This document shows positions 1 to 5,444 of a DNA stretch of 5,710 nt, in pieces. Within the stretch, counting starts at the first letter, position 1. Each line of letters starts with the position of its first letter. The position numbers and the translations under genes were made by a program. Under the pieces are notes generated by a model. The model worked only from the letters and a program-made list of their open reading frames with translations. It searched no databases and was not told the DNA's origin. The stretch is from Candidatus Acidiferrales bacterium (GTDB taxonomy: Bacteria > Acidobacteriota > Terriglobia > Acidiferrales > UBA7541), in the NCBI GenBank assembly GCA_030044295.1, contig JASHWB010000182.1, forward strand, positions 1 through 5,710, written 5' to 3'.

Positions 1-2
1 TC

Positions 3-1229
3 GCTGCCGTTACTTACCAGGACAACAGCGGCTCGCCGTACACTTTGCAATACAACTTTGACGTTCAGCAGCAACTCACGTCCGGGACGGTATTGACCGT
101 TGCTTACTCTGGTTCGGTCGCCCGTCATCTCTGGGGCCAGCGAGACATCAATCCGCCGGAGTGCATCGCAACGCCAACTGCCAACAACACCCAATATCCC
201 CTCGCGGATTTCGCAGCTTACAACGCAACGCCCGGCTTCCCGAACTGCGGCGCTCTGCCGTCCGTTCCAACGTCGCTGCCGACCGCGACCAACTCGACGT
301 ACACGGTCACTACCGCGTGCAGCGGCGCCCAGCCTGGGCAAGCCAGCTGCTACGGCAGCGGCTCGGTATTCCCATTCGCGTTCAATGCAGTGGGCCCGGT
401 TACCGTGGGGAGGATCAATCCGACGTTCGGAGAAATGGTCACGGAAACCACTACTTCGGCATCGAGTTATAGCTCCTTACAGGTGGGCCTGAATCACCAG
501 TTCTCGCGCTCGCTTTCCGCGCAGGTCAATTACACCTATTCGCATTGCATTGACGATGGCTCTTTCGCTACCAGCTTGGAGCAGTTCTCTCAGCTCATCA
601 CCGATCCCTACAACCAGTCGGGCGACTACGAGAATTGCGACTTTGACGTTCGCCACAACCTGAGCATCAACGGCATCTATTCGCTGCCGTTCAAGGGCAA
701 CCGGCTTGTGTCCGGCTGGCAGATCGCTACGATAGCGGGTATTCACAGTGGCATGCCGATTAACATCACTAACGAACTTTCCGGTCTCTTCGGCGGCATC
801 GATCCCGCGAACATCGGCAGCGAATGGTCCACCCGGCCAAATTACAGCTTTGCGGCCGGATGCCACCCGAATCAAATTGTCGATCAGAGGGTCCGCATTC
901 CAGGACAGCCAGGTGAAGTTCTGTGGTTCAATCCAAATTGCTACGAGCCCCAGGCACCCGGCTTTTTTGGCAACGTTCGGCGGAACAGCCTACCGGGTCC
1001 GGGTTCAATTGATTTGGACCTCTCGGTCATCAAGAACACCAAAATTACGGAACGCGTGAACATGCAGTTTCGTGCCGAAGCTTTCAACATCATGAACCAC
1101 TTCAACCCCGGAGCTCCGAGCGGCTTGCAGTTCTTCAATTTGCCGTTTCTTAACGGTCTGAGCGGGGGCTCGCAGTCGCCCATCATTCCGCCTCGTCAGA
1201 TTCAGTTCGCTTTAGCACTCCAGTTCTAG
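3..1229 (+). CDS. TonB-dependent receptor (Oar-like), C-terminal part, 5' end outside window
   Basis: This is the last ~408 residues of an outer-membrane beta-barrel receptor. The frame is open to the window edge, so a start at the TTG at 45 would be artificial; the carboxypeptidase-regulatory and plug domains expected in this family would lie upstream. Family hallmarks seen are the barrel strand QYNFDVQQQLTSGTVLTVAYSG near the beginning, the YTYSHCIDDGS segment (~530-560), the CDFDVRHNLSINGIYSLPF stretch (~640-695), and the ending MQFRAEAFNIMNHFNPG followed by a terminal strand finishing in phenylalanine, the usual C-terminal signal for barrel insertion by BAM. Acidobacteria carry many such receptors, thought to take up large substrates, but the ligand cannot be read from this fragment. 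At least eight cysteines sit in predicted extracellular loops (four at 161-352, four more at 547-944), suggesting disulfides. A terminator follows 22 bp after the stop. I am confident of the family; the substrate is unknown. Confidence 0.93.
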   Translation, partial: AAVTYQDNSGSPYTLQYNFDVQQQLTSGTVLTVAYSGSVARHLWGQRDINPPECIATPTANNTQYPLADFAAYNATPGFPNCGALPSVPTSLPTATNSTYTVTTACSGAQPGQASCYGSGSVFPFAFNAVGPVTVGRINPTFGEMVTETTTSASSYSSLQVGLNHQFSRSLSAQVNYTYSHCIDDGSFATSLEQFSQLITDPYNQSGDYENCDFDVRHNLSINGIYSLPFKGNRLVSGWQIATIAGIHSGMPINITNELSGLFGGIDPANIGSEWSTRPNYSFAAGCHPNQIVDQRVRIPGQPGEVLWFNPNCYEPQAPGFFGNVRRNSLPGPGSIDLDLSVIKNTKITERVNMQFRAEAFNIMNHFNPGAPSGLQFFNLPFLNGLSGGSQSPIIPPRQIQFALALQF

Positions 1230-3329
1230 AAGAACTCTGACCAACTTTCCCGGCGGCATGCGCAAGCGTGCCGCCTTTTTTTTCGACGTGGTCGCCCCTC
1301 CCGCCGAACTGGCTAACTGGGCGTGACGAACTATGGGACGCACCAGATCTAGCCGCACGGTCGGGTTAAACTGGGCTAAATGTACGCAAAAGTGCCCAAG
1401 GCCGTTCAGCAATCCGAACACGACTACGGCGTTCGGCGTGCCAATATAGACCTTGCCATTGGCGACGAGCGGCGTGACGAATTTGTCGTTCGCGTTCGTT
1501 GCGAACGCGTCGCGCGAATCTGCTGCCATATTTGAATTGTACAATTCGGTGGCGAGATTCGAAGCTTCGTATGCGTGCAGCACTCCAGTCGAGCTGCCAT
1601 TCTCGATGGCCCAGACGATGCCATTTGCCGCGCCGTTCGATGAAATACTCGGCGTCGTTCCCGGATAGCCGAATGCGCTCGTGCTGTGCGAGGATGCGGT
1701 GATCGACAGCTTGGCATTCGAAATGGAGAACGCTTTCAGCGGCTGGCCGACGGAGCCGTAGTACACGGCATTGTTGAAATATGCGGGCGCAGCCCATACG
1801 CCTCCAGGCAGCGCTCCATCAATCTCCTGGTAAATCGCACTGTCGTTCGCCGCGTTGAATTTCCCCATGTTGTCGCGGTTGACCACGTAGAGGTTTCCGT
1901 CTTTCCCCGCGCCAACGGCTAAATGGTGCACCCCGCCATTGTCGTCCGTTAAATTCGGCAAAAGCATCTCACCGCCAGAGCCAAAATCCATGTCGTCGCC
2001 GGATTCAGTCACGGTGTTCGACATCGTGAAGTAATCGGCTGCGCTGAGCGAATTTTGCGCCGTCGACATTTTAACGAACGCATTCCCGTAATCGCCGCTG
2101 TTTGGGAATCCGCTGCCGTTTAGCGCCGTATCGAACGTTCCGTTGCCGGTGATCAGATAGATGTTGCCGGCGGAGTCCGCCGCCGGACCGTCGCCTGCCA
2201 TCCAGATCGCTCCGCGTGAACCGTTTGGAGTGAGATTCAGGACGCTGATCTGTTGCAAATTCGATTCGCTGTAGCCGATCACCCAGCCGGTGTAGGGATT
2301 ATCGTCGCAATGCGACGTCCAACTCGTGTAGATCGCGCCGTTGAGAGCGAGCAACGCGGCGCGCTCCTCGTACTGATGCGGCGCGAACGTGGTCTGACCG
2401 CTTGCAGTCGGGTAGGTTGCCTGAATGTCGACCGGTGTGATGCGGTCCGCGCCGGTGGTCAAATCGAGCGCGTGCAGCCGCTGGTGATAATTTCCGCTCG
2501 AATCCACCGACATGGCGACAAGGAAAATAGTGCCGTTCGGTCCCGCCGATGGATCGATTACCGGCGTCGCAGTGATGCCCACCTCCGGGGCCACTTGCGT
2601 ACAGCCTCCCACGTCGCTGGTGGTGACAGTCGCCTCGCCCGTGAAGTTCGTCAGCATGGACGCCGACCAGAGTTGCGCGAACGTGTCCGCGTCGAAGGCG
2701 TACGCCATGTCGTGTTCTGTTGCCACCACGACCACATTGTGCGTTGCCGCGCCGATCGTGACGCCTCCTACGTAGAGCGGCTCGGCATCCACGAGCCCGG
2801 TCACGGCCATCGCGCCGAGCTTTCCGAATTGCGTTGGATTCACGTTGGCGGTAGTAAGCGTCGTCTCGTTGGAATTGAGTCCCGAGCGAGAATTGTCGTT
2901 GTGATACGTCAGCACGGAGAGGCTTGATGGAGGCGGCGCGGATTGGACAGTGAGCGTGGCATAGTTGCTGGTGGCGTTTGGATTGATGCCGTTGCTCACG
3001 ATCACGCGGTACGTCGATCCGCTGTCCGCCAGAGCTGTAGCGGGCGTGGTGTAACTTGCGGAAGTGGCGCCCGAGATGTTGGCCGTGCCCTTTTGCCACT
3101 GATAATTGAGCGGTGCGGAGCCTGCGGCCACGACCGTAAAGGTTGCCGCTTGTCCAACTTGTACGGTTTGGTTGGCCGGCTGCTGGGTGATGGAAGGAGG
3201 CGTTTCTCCACCGGTGTGAACGTTCACGCTGCTACTGCCACAATCGCCCAACGCGATGGCCAAACCCAGGATGGCCGTCAGGAAAAGTGCGGAAGGGAAG
3301 CGAGGCCAGTCGGGCGTACTGTAGACCAC
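1212..3329 (-). CDS. Exported Ig-like domain / PQQ-like beta-propeller protein with extended C-terminus
   Basis: A protein of about 705 residues. The N-terminus has a hydrophobic export segment (~13-27) ending LGDC at residues 27-30; this may be a lipoprotein signal, but aspartate before the cysteine is not canonical. An Ig-like domain follows (~46-128): SITQQPANQTVQVGQ, a core tryptophan in YQWQKG, and a DSGSTYRV end lacking the usual cysteine, as is common in bacterial versions. From ~140 to ~641 comes a beta-propeller of a type common in Acidobacteria, with motifs LTYHNDNSRSG, ATEHDMAYAFDAD, EVGITATPVIDP, HQRLHALDLTTGA, GAGKDGNLYVVNRDNMG and a repeat end VVVFGLL. The family resembles PQQ/BamB-type propellers, but I see no catalytic signature, so the role (binding, scaffolding or an enzyme) is unknown. 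The GTG start at 3329 has GAGG seven bases upstream and lies ~37 bases after the likely transcription start; the alternative TTG at 3353 is less well placed. The last 64 residues (1215-1406) go past the normal family end. The gene overlaps the convergent receptor gene by 18 bp. Confidence 0.85.
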   Translation of the reverse strand: MVYSTPDWPRFPSALFLTAILGLAIALGDCGSSSVNVHTGGETPPSITQQPANQTVQVGQAATFTVVAAGSAPLNYQWQKGTANISGATSASYTTPATALADSGSTYRVIVSNGINPNATSNYATLTVQSAPPPSSLSVLTYHNDNSRSGLNSNETTLTTANVNPTQFGKLGAMAVTGLVDAEPLYVGGVTIGAATHNVVVVATEHDMAYAFDADTFAQLWSASMLTNFTGEATVTTSDVGGCTQVAPEVGITATPVIDPSAGPNGTIFLVAMSVDSSGNYHQRLHALDLTTGADRITPVDIQATYPTASGQTTFAPHQYEERAALLALNGAIYTSWTSHCDDNPYTGWVIGYSESNLQQISVLNLTPNGSRGAIWMAGDGPAADSAGNIYLITGNGTFDTALNGSGFPNSGDYGNAFVKMSTAQNSLSAADYFTMSNTVTESGDDMDFGSGGEMLLPNLTDDNGGVHHLAVGAGKDGNLYVVNRDNMGKFNAANDSAIYQEIDGALPGGVWAAPAYFNNAVYYGSVGQPLKAFSISNAKLSITASSHSTSAFGYPGTTPSISSNGAANGIVWAIENGSSTGVLHAYEASNLATELYNSNMAADSRDAFATNANDKFVTPLVANGKVYIGTPNAVVVFGLLNGLGHFCVHLAQFNPTVRLDLVRPIVRHAQLASSAGGATTSKKKAARLRMPPGKLVRVLLELEC
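1252..1283 (+). terminator. Intrinsic terminator of the TonB-dependent receptor gene
   Basis: A 10-bp stem (GGCGGCATGC pairing with GCGTGCCGCC, one T-G wobble) closes a GCAA tetraloop of the stable GNRA class. Eight T residues follow directly at 1276-1283. It starts 22 bp after the receptor stop. On the minus strand the hairpin is not followed by a T tract, so it should act only for plus-strand transcription. It lies wholly inside the antisense extension of the convergent propeller gene. Confidence 0.9.
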
Positions 3330-3336
3330 GTGAGAT

Positions 3337-3340
3337 CCTC
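3337..3340 (-). promoter_or_regulatory. Ribosome binding site deciding the GTG start of the propeller gene
   Basis: GAGG on the minus strand, seven bases before GTG at 3329. It favours this start over the in-frame TTG at 3353. It sits at the edge of the dyad CGGAG-G-CTCCG (3340-3350), which could form a very short hairpin next to the site. Confidence 0.6.
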
Positions 3341-3353
3341 GGAGGCTCCGCAA

Positions 3354-3468
3354 CTTCGTCGTGCCTCAGCAGGATTATAGCGAATGCGAGTGCCGGAAGG
3401 TCCAACGCAGGATTTTGCGGCTGCGGCAGCGGACCGCGGCTGCGCTTTTGCTTCGCCTGCCTCAGCAG
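3354..3468. repeat. Imperfect direct repeat pair in the msrQ-propeller gap
   Basis: The 147 bp between msrQ and the propeller gene hold two copies of a short sequence on the plus strand: CTTCGTCGTGCCTCAGCAG at 3354-3372 and CTTCGCCTGCCTCAGCAG at 3451-3468. The shared core is TGCCTCAGCAG. A third, weaker core (TGCCTCAGCGG) lies at 3513-3523 inside the end of msrQ. The first copy covers the predicted transcription start of the propeller gene. Function is unknown, and chance is possible in this GC-rich sequence. I see no minus-strand terminator or small gene in this gap. Confidence 0.4.
3374..3379 (-). promoter_or_regulatory. Candidate -10 box for the propeller gene
   Basis: A perfect TATAAT on the minus strand, 45 bases upstream of the GTG start. 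Transcription would begin near 3366, giving a leader of about 37 bases. The best -35 match is TTGGAC at 3400-3405, with a long 20-base spacer, so the -35 element is weak. If real, the gene is transcribed independently of msrPQ, even though it lies downstream on the same strand and no terminator is visible between them. Confidence 0.5.
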
Positions 3469-3476
3469 AATGGACT

Positions 3477-4172
3477 TCACGCGGATTCGGCGGTGACGTG
3501 CGGTTTGCTGCGTGCCTCAGCGGCAGCGCCACGGCGGCGGCGTTCGAGCAGCCAGTCGCCGATGCGCCAGAGGAAGAGCAGGGCGAAAATAGCGCCGTAC
3601 GCAAGCGGCGCGCGGTGATCCGATTTTACCAGCCAGTAGTAGTGAATCACGCCGAGGCAGGCCGTCGCATAGATGGCGCGGTGGAGCATCCGCCAGTTTT
3701 TCCCGCCCAGGCGCCGAATCCAGCCGGCGGTGGAAGTGACGGCCAGCGGGATCAGCAATAGAAATCCCGCGAAGCCGATCACGATGAAAGGCCGCTTCAG
3801 CAGGTCCGCCCAGATCGCGTTCCAACTCCATTGCTGCCAGTGGTCGAGCACGATCCAGGTAGAGAAATGCAGGCAGACGTAGAAAAACGCGTACAGCCCG
3901 ACCATGCGGCGGAAGCGAATCAGCTGCGGCAGGTGCAGAACTCTTCGCAGCGGTGTGATAGCTAGTGTGATCGCCAGAAAGCCCAGCGTCCAAGAGCCGG
4001 TGAAATGCTCGATGTATTTTACGGGGTTGGCCGACAGGTCGTAATTAAACCACGACCACATAAGGCTGGGCTCCTCGTTGCCGGCGATTTTCAGCGCGAT
4101 ATCAGCCGCGGGGAAAAGGCACAGCAGGAAGACAACGACCTTCGTCCATTTGCTCGTTAAAAGGCGGATCAT
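3477..4172 (-). CDS. msrQ: MsrQ, haem-binding inner-membrane subunit of the MsrPQ methionine sulfoxide reductase
   Basis: A membrane protein of 231 residues from the ATG at 4172. In the studied enterobacterial system MsrQ takes electrons from the quinone pool or a flavin reductase and hands them to periplasmic MsrP through b-type haem. About six hydrophobic segments are visible (~9-29, 61-75, 92-109, 127-147, 166-182, 188-210). Conserved histidines typical of the ferric-reductase-like family are present: His56 in HFTG, His102 in CLHFSTW, His164 in RMLHR and His177 in HYYW; the last three are plausible haem ligands. Other family marks are ADPVK-like ANPVKYIEHFTG, ITPLRR, RRMVGLY, KRPFI and TST. 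The ATG start gives an N-terminus (MIRLLTSKWTKV) aligning with known MsrQ proteins; a TTG at 4211 would add 13 residues. No strong Shine-Dalgarno precedes either start, which fits translational coupling to upstream translation. The tail (~211-231) is arginine- and alanine-rich and probably cytoplasmic. Confidence 0.93.
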   Translation of the reverse strand: MIRLLTSKWTKVVVFLLCLFPAADIALKIAGNEEPSLMWSWFNYDLSANPVKYIEHFTGSWTLGFLAITLAITPLRRVLHLPQLIRFRRMVGLYAFFYVCLHFSTWIVLDHWQQWSWNAIWADLLKRPFIVIGFAGFLLLIPLAVTSTAGWIRRLGGKNWRMLHRAIYATACLGVIHYYWLVKSDHRAPLAYGAIFALLFLWRIGDWLLERRRRGAAAEARSKPHVTAESA

Positions 4173-4270
4173 TTGTGGAACGATGGAGTCCGAGATGTTG
4201 CTGTCGGGCAACGTACGGCGCGAGTGGCGCGCCCCCGAGAATTGTTTTCAGTCAGAATAGCCGCAGCCAT
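4169..4270 (-). other. Possible 33-codon coupling ORF between msrP and msrQ
   Basis: The msrP stop and an ATG share one base (TGATG, 4272-4268). That ATG opens a frame encoding 33 residues (begins MAAAILTENNSRG, ends SRTPSFHK, no cysteine pair or hydrophobic segment) and stops in a TGA overlapping the msrQ ATG (ATGA, 4172-4169). Both junctions are classic translational-coupling arrangements, and the frame differs from msrQ's. It has no Shine-Dalgarno beyond whatever the msrP end supplies. It may be a true small peptide, a device carrying ribosomes to msrQ, or chance. I do not recognise the peptide. Confidence 0.3.
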
Positions 4271-5244
4271 CAGTAATACTTGCGCAGATTCATTCCGGCG
4301 TAGAGGCTGGCGACCTCGTTGTAACCGTTGAAGAGGCGCGTCGGGATCTTCGCGTTGAAGAGGCCCAGCCCCGGCCCGATGCGCATTTCCTCCGCCTGGC
4401 TCCAGGGTACCGTATCGACGCCGGGGTTGACGTTGGAGTAGAAGCCGTACTCATTGGGCGCATAGTTGTTCCACGTGGTCGGCGGCATACTCTTGACGAA
4501 GCGGATCTTGACGAGCGATTTAACGCTTTTGTATCCGTACTTCCACGGCAGAATCATGCGGACTGGCGCGCCGTCCTGATTGTAGAGAGTGTCGCCGTAC
4601 ATTCCGAAGCAGAGCAGCGTGAGCGGATGCATGGCTTCGTCGAGGCGCAAACCTTCGACGTACGGAAATTCGATTCCGGTGCCGGTGGCCCACGGCATCA
4701 CGATGGAATTGTAATAGCTCTCGAAAGCGACGTAGCGCGCTTTGGAAGTCGGCTGCGCGAGCTTCACGATAGTGCTCAAGGAATAGCCGATCCACGGCAC
4801 CACCAGAGACCATCCTTCGACGCAGCGATGCCGGTAGATGCGCTCCTCGAGCGGCGCGAGGTGCATCATTTCGTCGATGGGGTATTTTCGCGGTTTTTCA
4901 CATTCGCCTTCGACGGATACGGACCATGGCGTGGTGAGGAAATTCCCGGAGTTGCGCGCTGGGTCGCTTTTGTCTGAGCCGAACTCGTAGAAATTGTTGT
5001 AGTGGGTCACCTTTTCAACCGGCGTGACCGGCTCGGTGGTGCTGCCGGGCCACTTCTGCACTCCTTGAATCGGTACAGGAACGGAGCCCTTTGCTTTTCC
5101 TCCGAACAACGATGGCAAACGCTTGTACGCGGTTACAGCGCCGTAGGTGGTAAGAGCGCCGAGCAAAAAATTGCGGCGGCCCATATACAGACCCCTCGGA
5201 GTCACGTCCGCGTAGGTTAAATCGGGCTTAGGCTTGATGAGCAT
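4270..5244 (-). CDS. msrP: MsrP, periplasmic molybdopterin-dependent methionine sulfoxide reductase catalytic subunit
   Basis: A full-length protein of 324 residues, close to the usual family length. It reduces methionine sulfoxide in periplasmic and envelope proteins, using a molybdenum cofactor and electrons from MsrQ. A twin-arginine signal is visible (MGRRNFLLGALTTYGAVTA, Arg23-Arg24), as needed for export of a folded cofactor enzyme. Family blocks follow in order: TPVEKVTHYNNFYEFGSDKSDPA (~74-96), PLEERIYRHRCVEGWS (131-146) with Cys141 as the expected molybdenum ligand, VVPWIGY, YVEGLRLDEAMHPLTL (~195-210), GAPVRMILPWKYGYKSVKSLVKI (~225-247), PPTTWN, EYGFYSNVNP (~265-274), and a C-terminal LFNGYNEVASLYAGMNLRKYY. 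The ATG start has GGGAGG six bases upstream. It is the first gene of a minus-strand operon with msrQ. In other bacteria the system responds to reactive chlorine or oxygen stress; here regulation is suggested only by dyads upstream. The sulfite-oxidase family name 'YedY' refers to the same protein. Confidence 0.97.
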   Translation of the reverse strand: MLIKPKPDLTYADVTPRGLYMGRRNFLLGALTTYGAVTAYKRLPSLFGGKAKGSVPVPIQGVQKWPGSTTEPVTPVEKVTHYNNFYEFGSDKSDPARNSGNFLTTPWSVSVEGECEKPRKYPIDEMMHLAPLEERIYRHRCVEGWSLVVPWIGYSLSTIVKLAQPTSKARYVAFESYYNSIVMPWATGTGIEFPYVEGLRLDEAMHPLTLLCFGMYGDTLYNQDGAPVRMILPWKYGYKSVKSLVKIRFVKSMPPTTWNNYAPNEYGFYSNVNPGVDTVPWSQAEEMRIGPGLGLFNAKIPTRLFNGYNEVASLYAGMNLRKYY

Positions 5245-5250
5245 GCCTCG

Positions 5251-5256
5251 CCTCCC
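5251..5256 (-). promoter_or_regulatory. Ribosome binding site of msrP
   Basis: GGGAGG on the minus strand, six bases before the ATG at 5244. A strong site that fixes the msrP start. Confidence 0.8.
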
Positions 5257-5288
5257 GGGCGGCTAGGGTGTTCTTCGCTTCTACAGGT

Positions 5289-5294
5289 ATGATA
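5289..5294 (-). promoter_or_regulatory. Candidate -10 box for the msrPQ operon
   Basis: TATCAT on the minus strand matches the TATAAT consensus at five of six positions and would place transcription near 5282, about 38 bases before the msrP ATG. No good -35 hexamer is seen at 16-18 bases. The expected -35 area falls in the dyad at 5309-5335, which would fit a promoter that needs an activator or is blocked by a repressor. This is inference from spacing only. Confidence 0.35.
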
Positions 5295-5308
5295 CTGCGC
5301 TCAGAGGG

Positions 5309-5335
5309 ATTGGGCGCACGAAGTTTCGTGCCAAT
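5309..5335. promoter_or_regulatory. Palindrome in the msrP / SnoaL-like divergent region, candidate operator
   Basis: The core is a perfect inverted repeat, GCACGAA-GT-TTCGTGC (5316-5331). It extends outward as ATTGG (5309-5313) matched by CCAAT (5331-5335), with three extra bases on the left side. No T tract follows on either strand, so it is not an intrinsic terminator. Its place over the predicted -35 area of msrP suggests a binding site for a dimeric regulator. No regulator gene is in the window. Confidence 0.5.
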
Positions 5336-5371
5336 GGCGCTGAATGACCCCTCGCCTCCGTGGGCTAGTCA

Positions 5372-5414
5372 GGCCAAACGGCCGAGTGGCCGACGGTCAA
5401 GTTGACGGCTCAAG
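5372..5414. repeat. Clustered short repeats and a palindrome upstream of the SnoaL-like gene
   Basis: Three GGCC units recur at exact 8-bp steps (5372, 5380, 5388); CGGCC-GAGT-GGCCG (5379-5392) can form a 5-bp hairpin. Next come an imperfect direct repeat, GACGGTCAAG (5392-5401) and GACGGCTCAAG (5404-5414), and the palindrome GTCAA-G-TTGAC (5396-5406). They lie 30-70 bp before the SnoaL-like start. Any regulatory role is a guess. Confidence 0.3.
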
Positions 5415-5432
5415 ATAAACGACTAACGAACG

Positions 5433-5438
5433 AAGGAG
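5433..5438 (+). promoter_or_regulatory. Ribosome binding site of the SnoaL-like gene
   Basis: AAGGAG six bases before the GTG at 5445. It is the main evidence for this non-ATG start. Confidence 0.8.
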
Positions 5439-5444
5439 ATTCTG

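Noticed and set aside
477..875. A 132-codon minus-strand frame within the receptor gene
   Set aside because: Antisense to conserved barrel strands, with no ribosome binding site or recognisable product.
1366..1406. A frameshift near the propeller gene's end as the sole explanation of its long tail
   Set aside because: A +1 shift would stop near 1366 and give a shorter tail, but no homopolymer or other clear error site is visible; simple stop-codon loss explains it equally well, so I do not call a frameshift.
2253..2927. A 224-codon open frame on the plus strand inside the propeller gene
   Set aside because: It is antisense to well-recognised propeller motifs, is very rich in Arg, His and Val, and shows no family resemblance; long antisense frames are expected in GC-rich coding DNA.
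2299..3099. A 266-codon minus-strand frame overlapping the propeller gene
   Set aside because: An out-of-frame shadow of the propeller and Ig-like coding region; its Arg/His/Gly-rich sequence shows no domain.
3330..3353. TTG at 3353 as the propeller gene start
   Set aside because: A rarer start codon with a poorer ribosome-binding spacing than GTG at 3329; the export signal is complete from either start.
4173..4211. TTG at 4211 as the msrQ start
   Set aside because: The 13 added residues do not resemble MsrQ N-termini and no Shine-Dalgarno is near; the ATG at 4172 fits family length and the ATGA junction. The choice is not certain.
5402..5429. TTGACG plus TAACGA as a promoter for the SnoaL-like gene
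   Set aside because: The -10 match is poor and transcription would begin inside the ribosome binding site.
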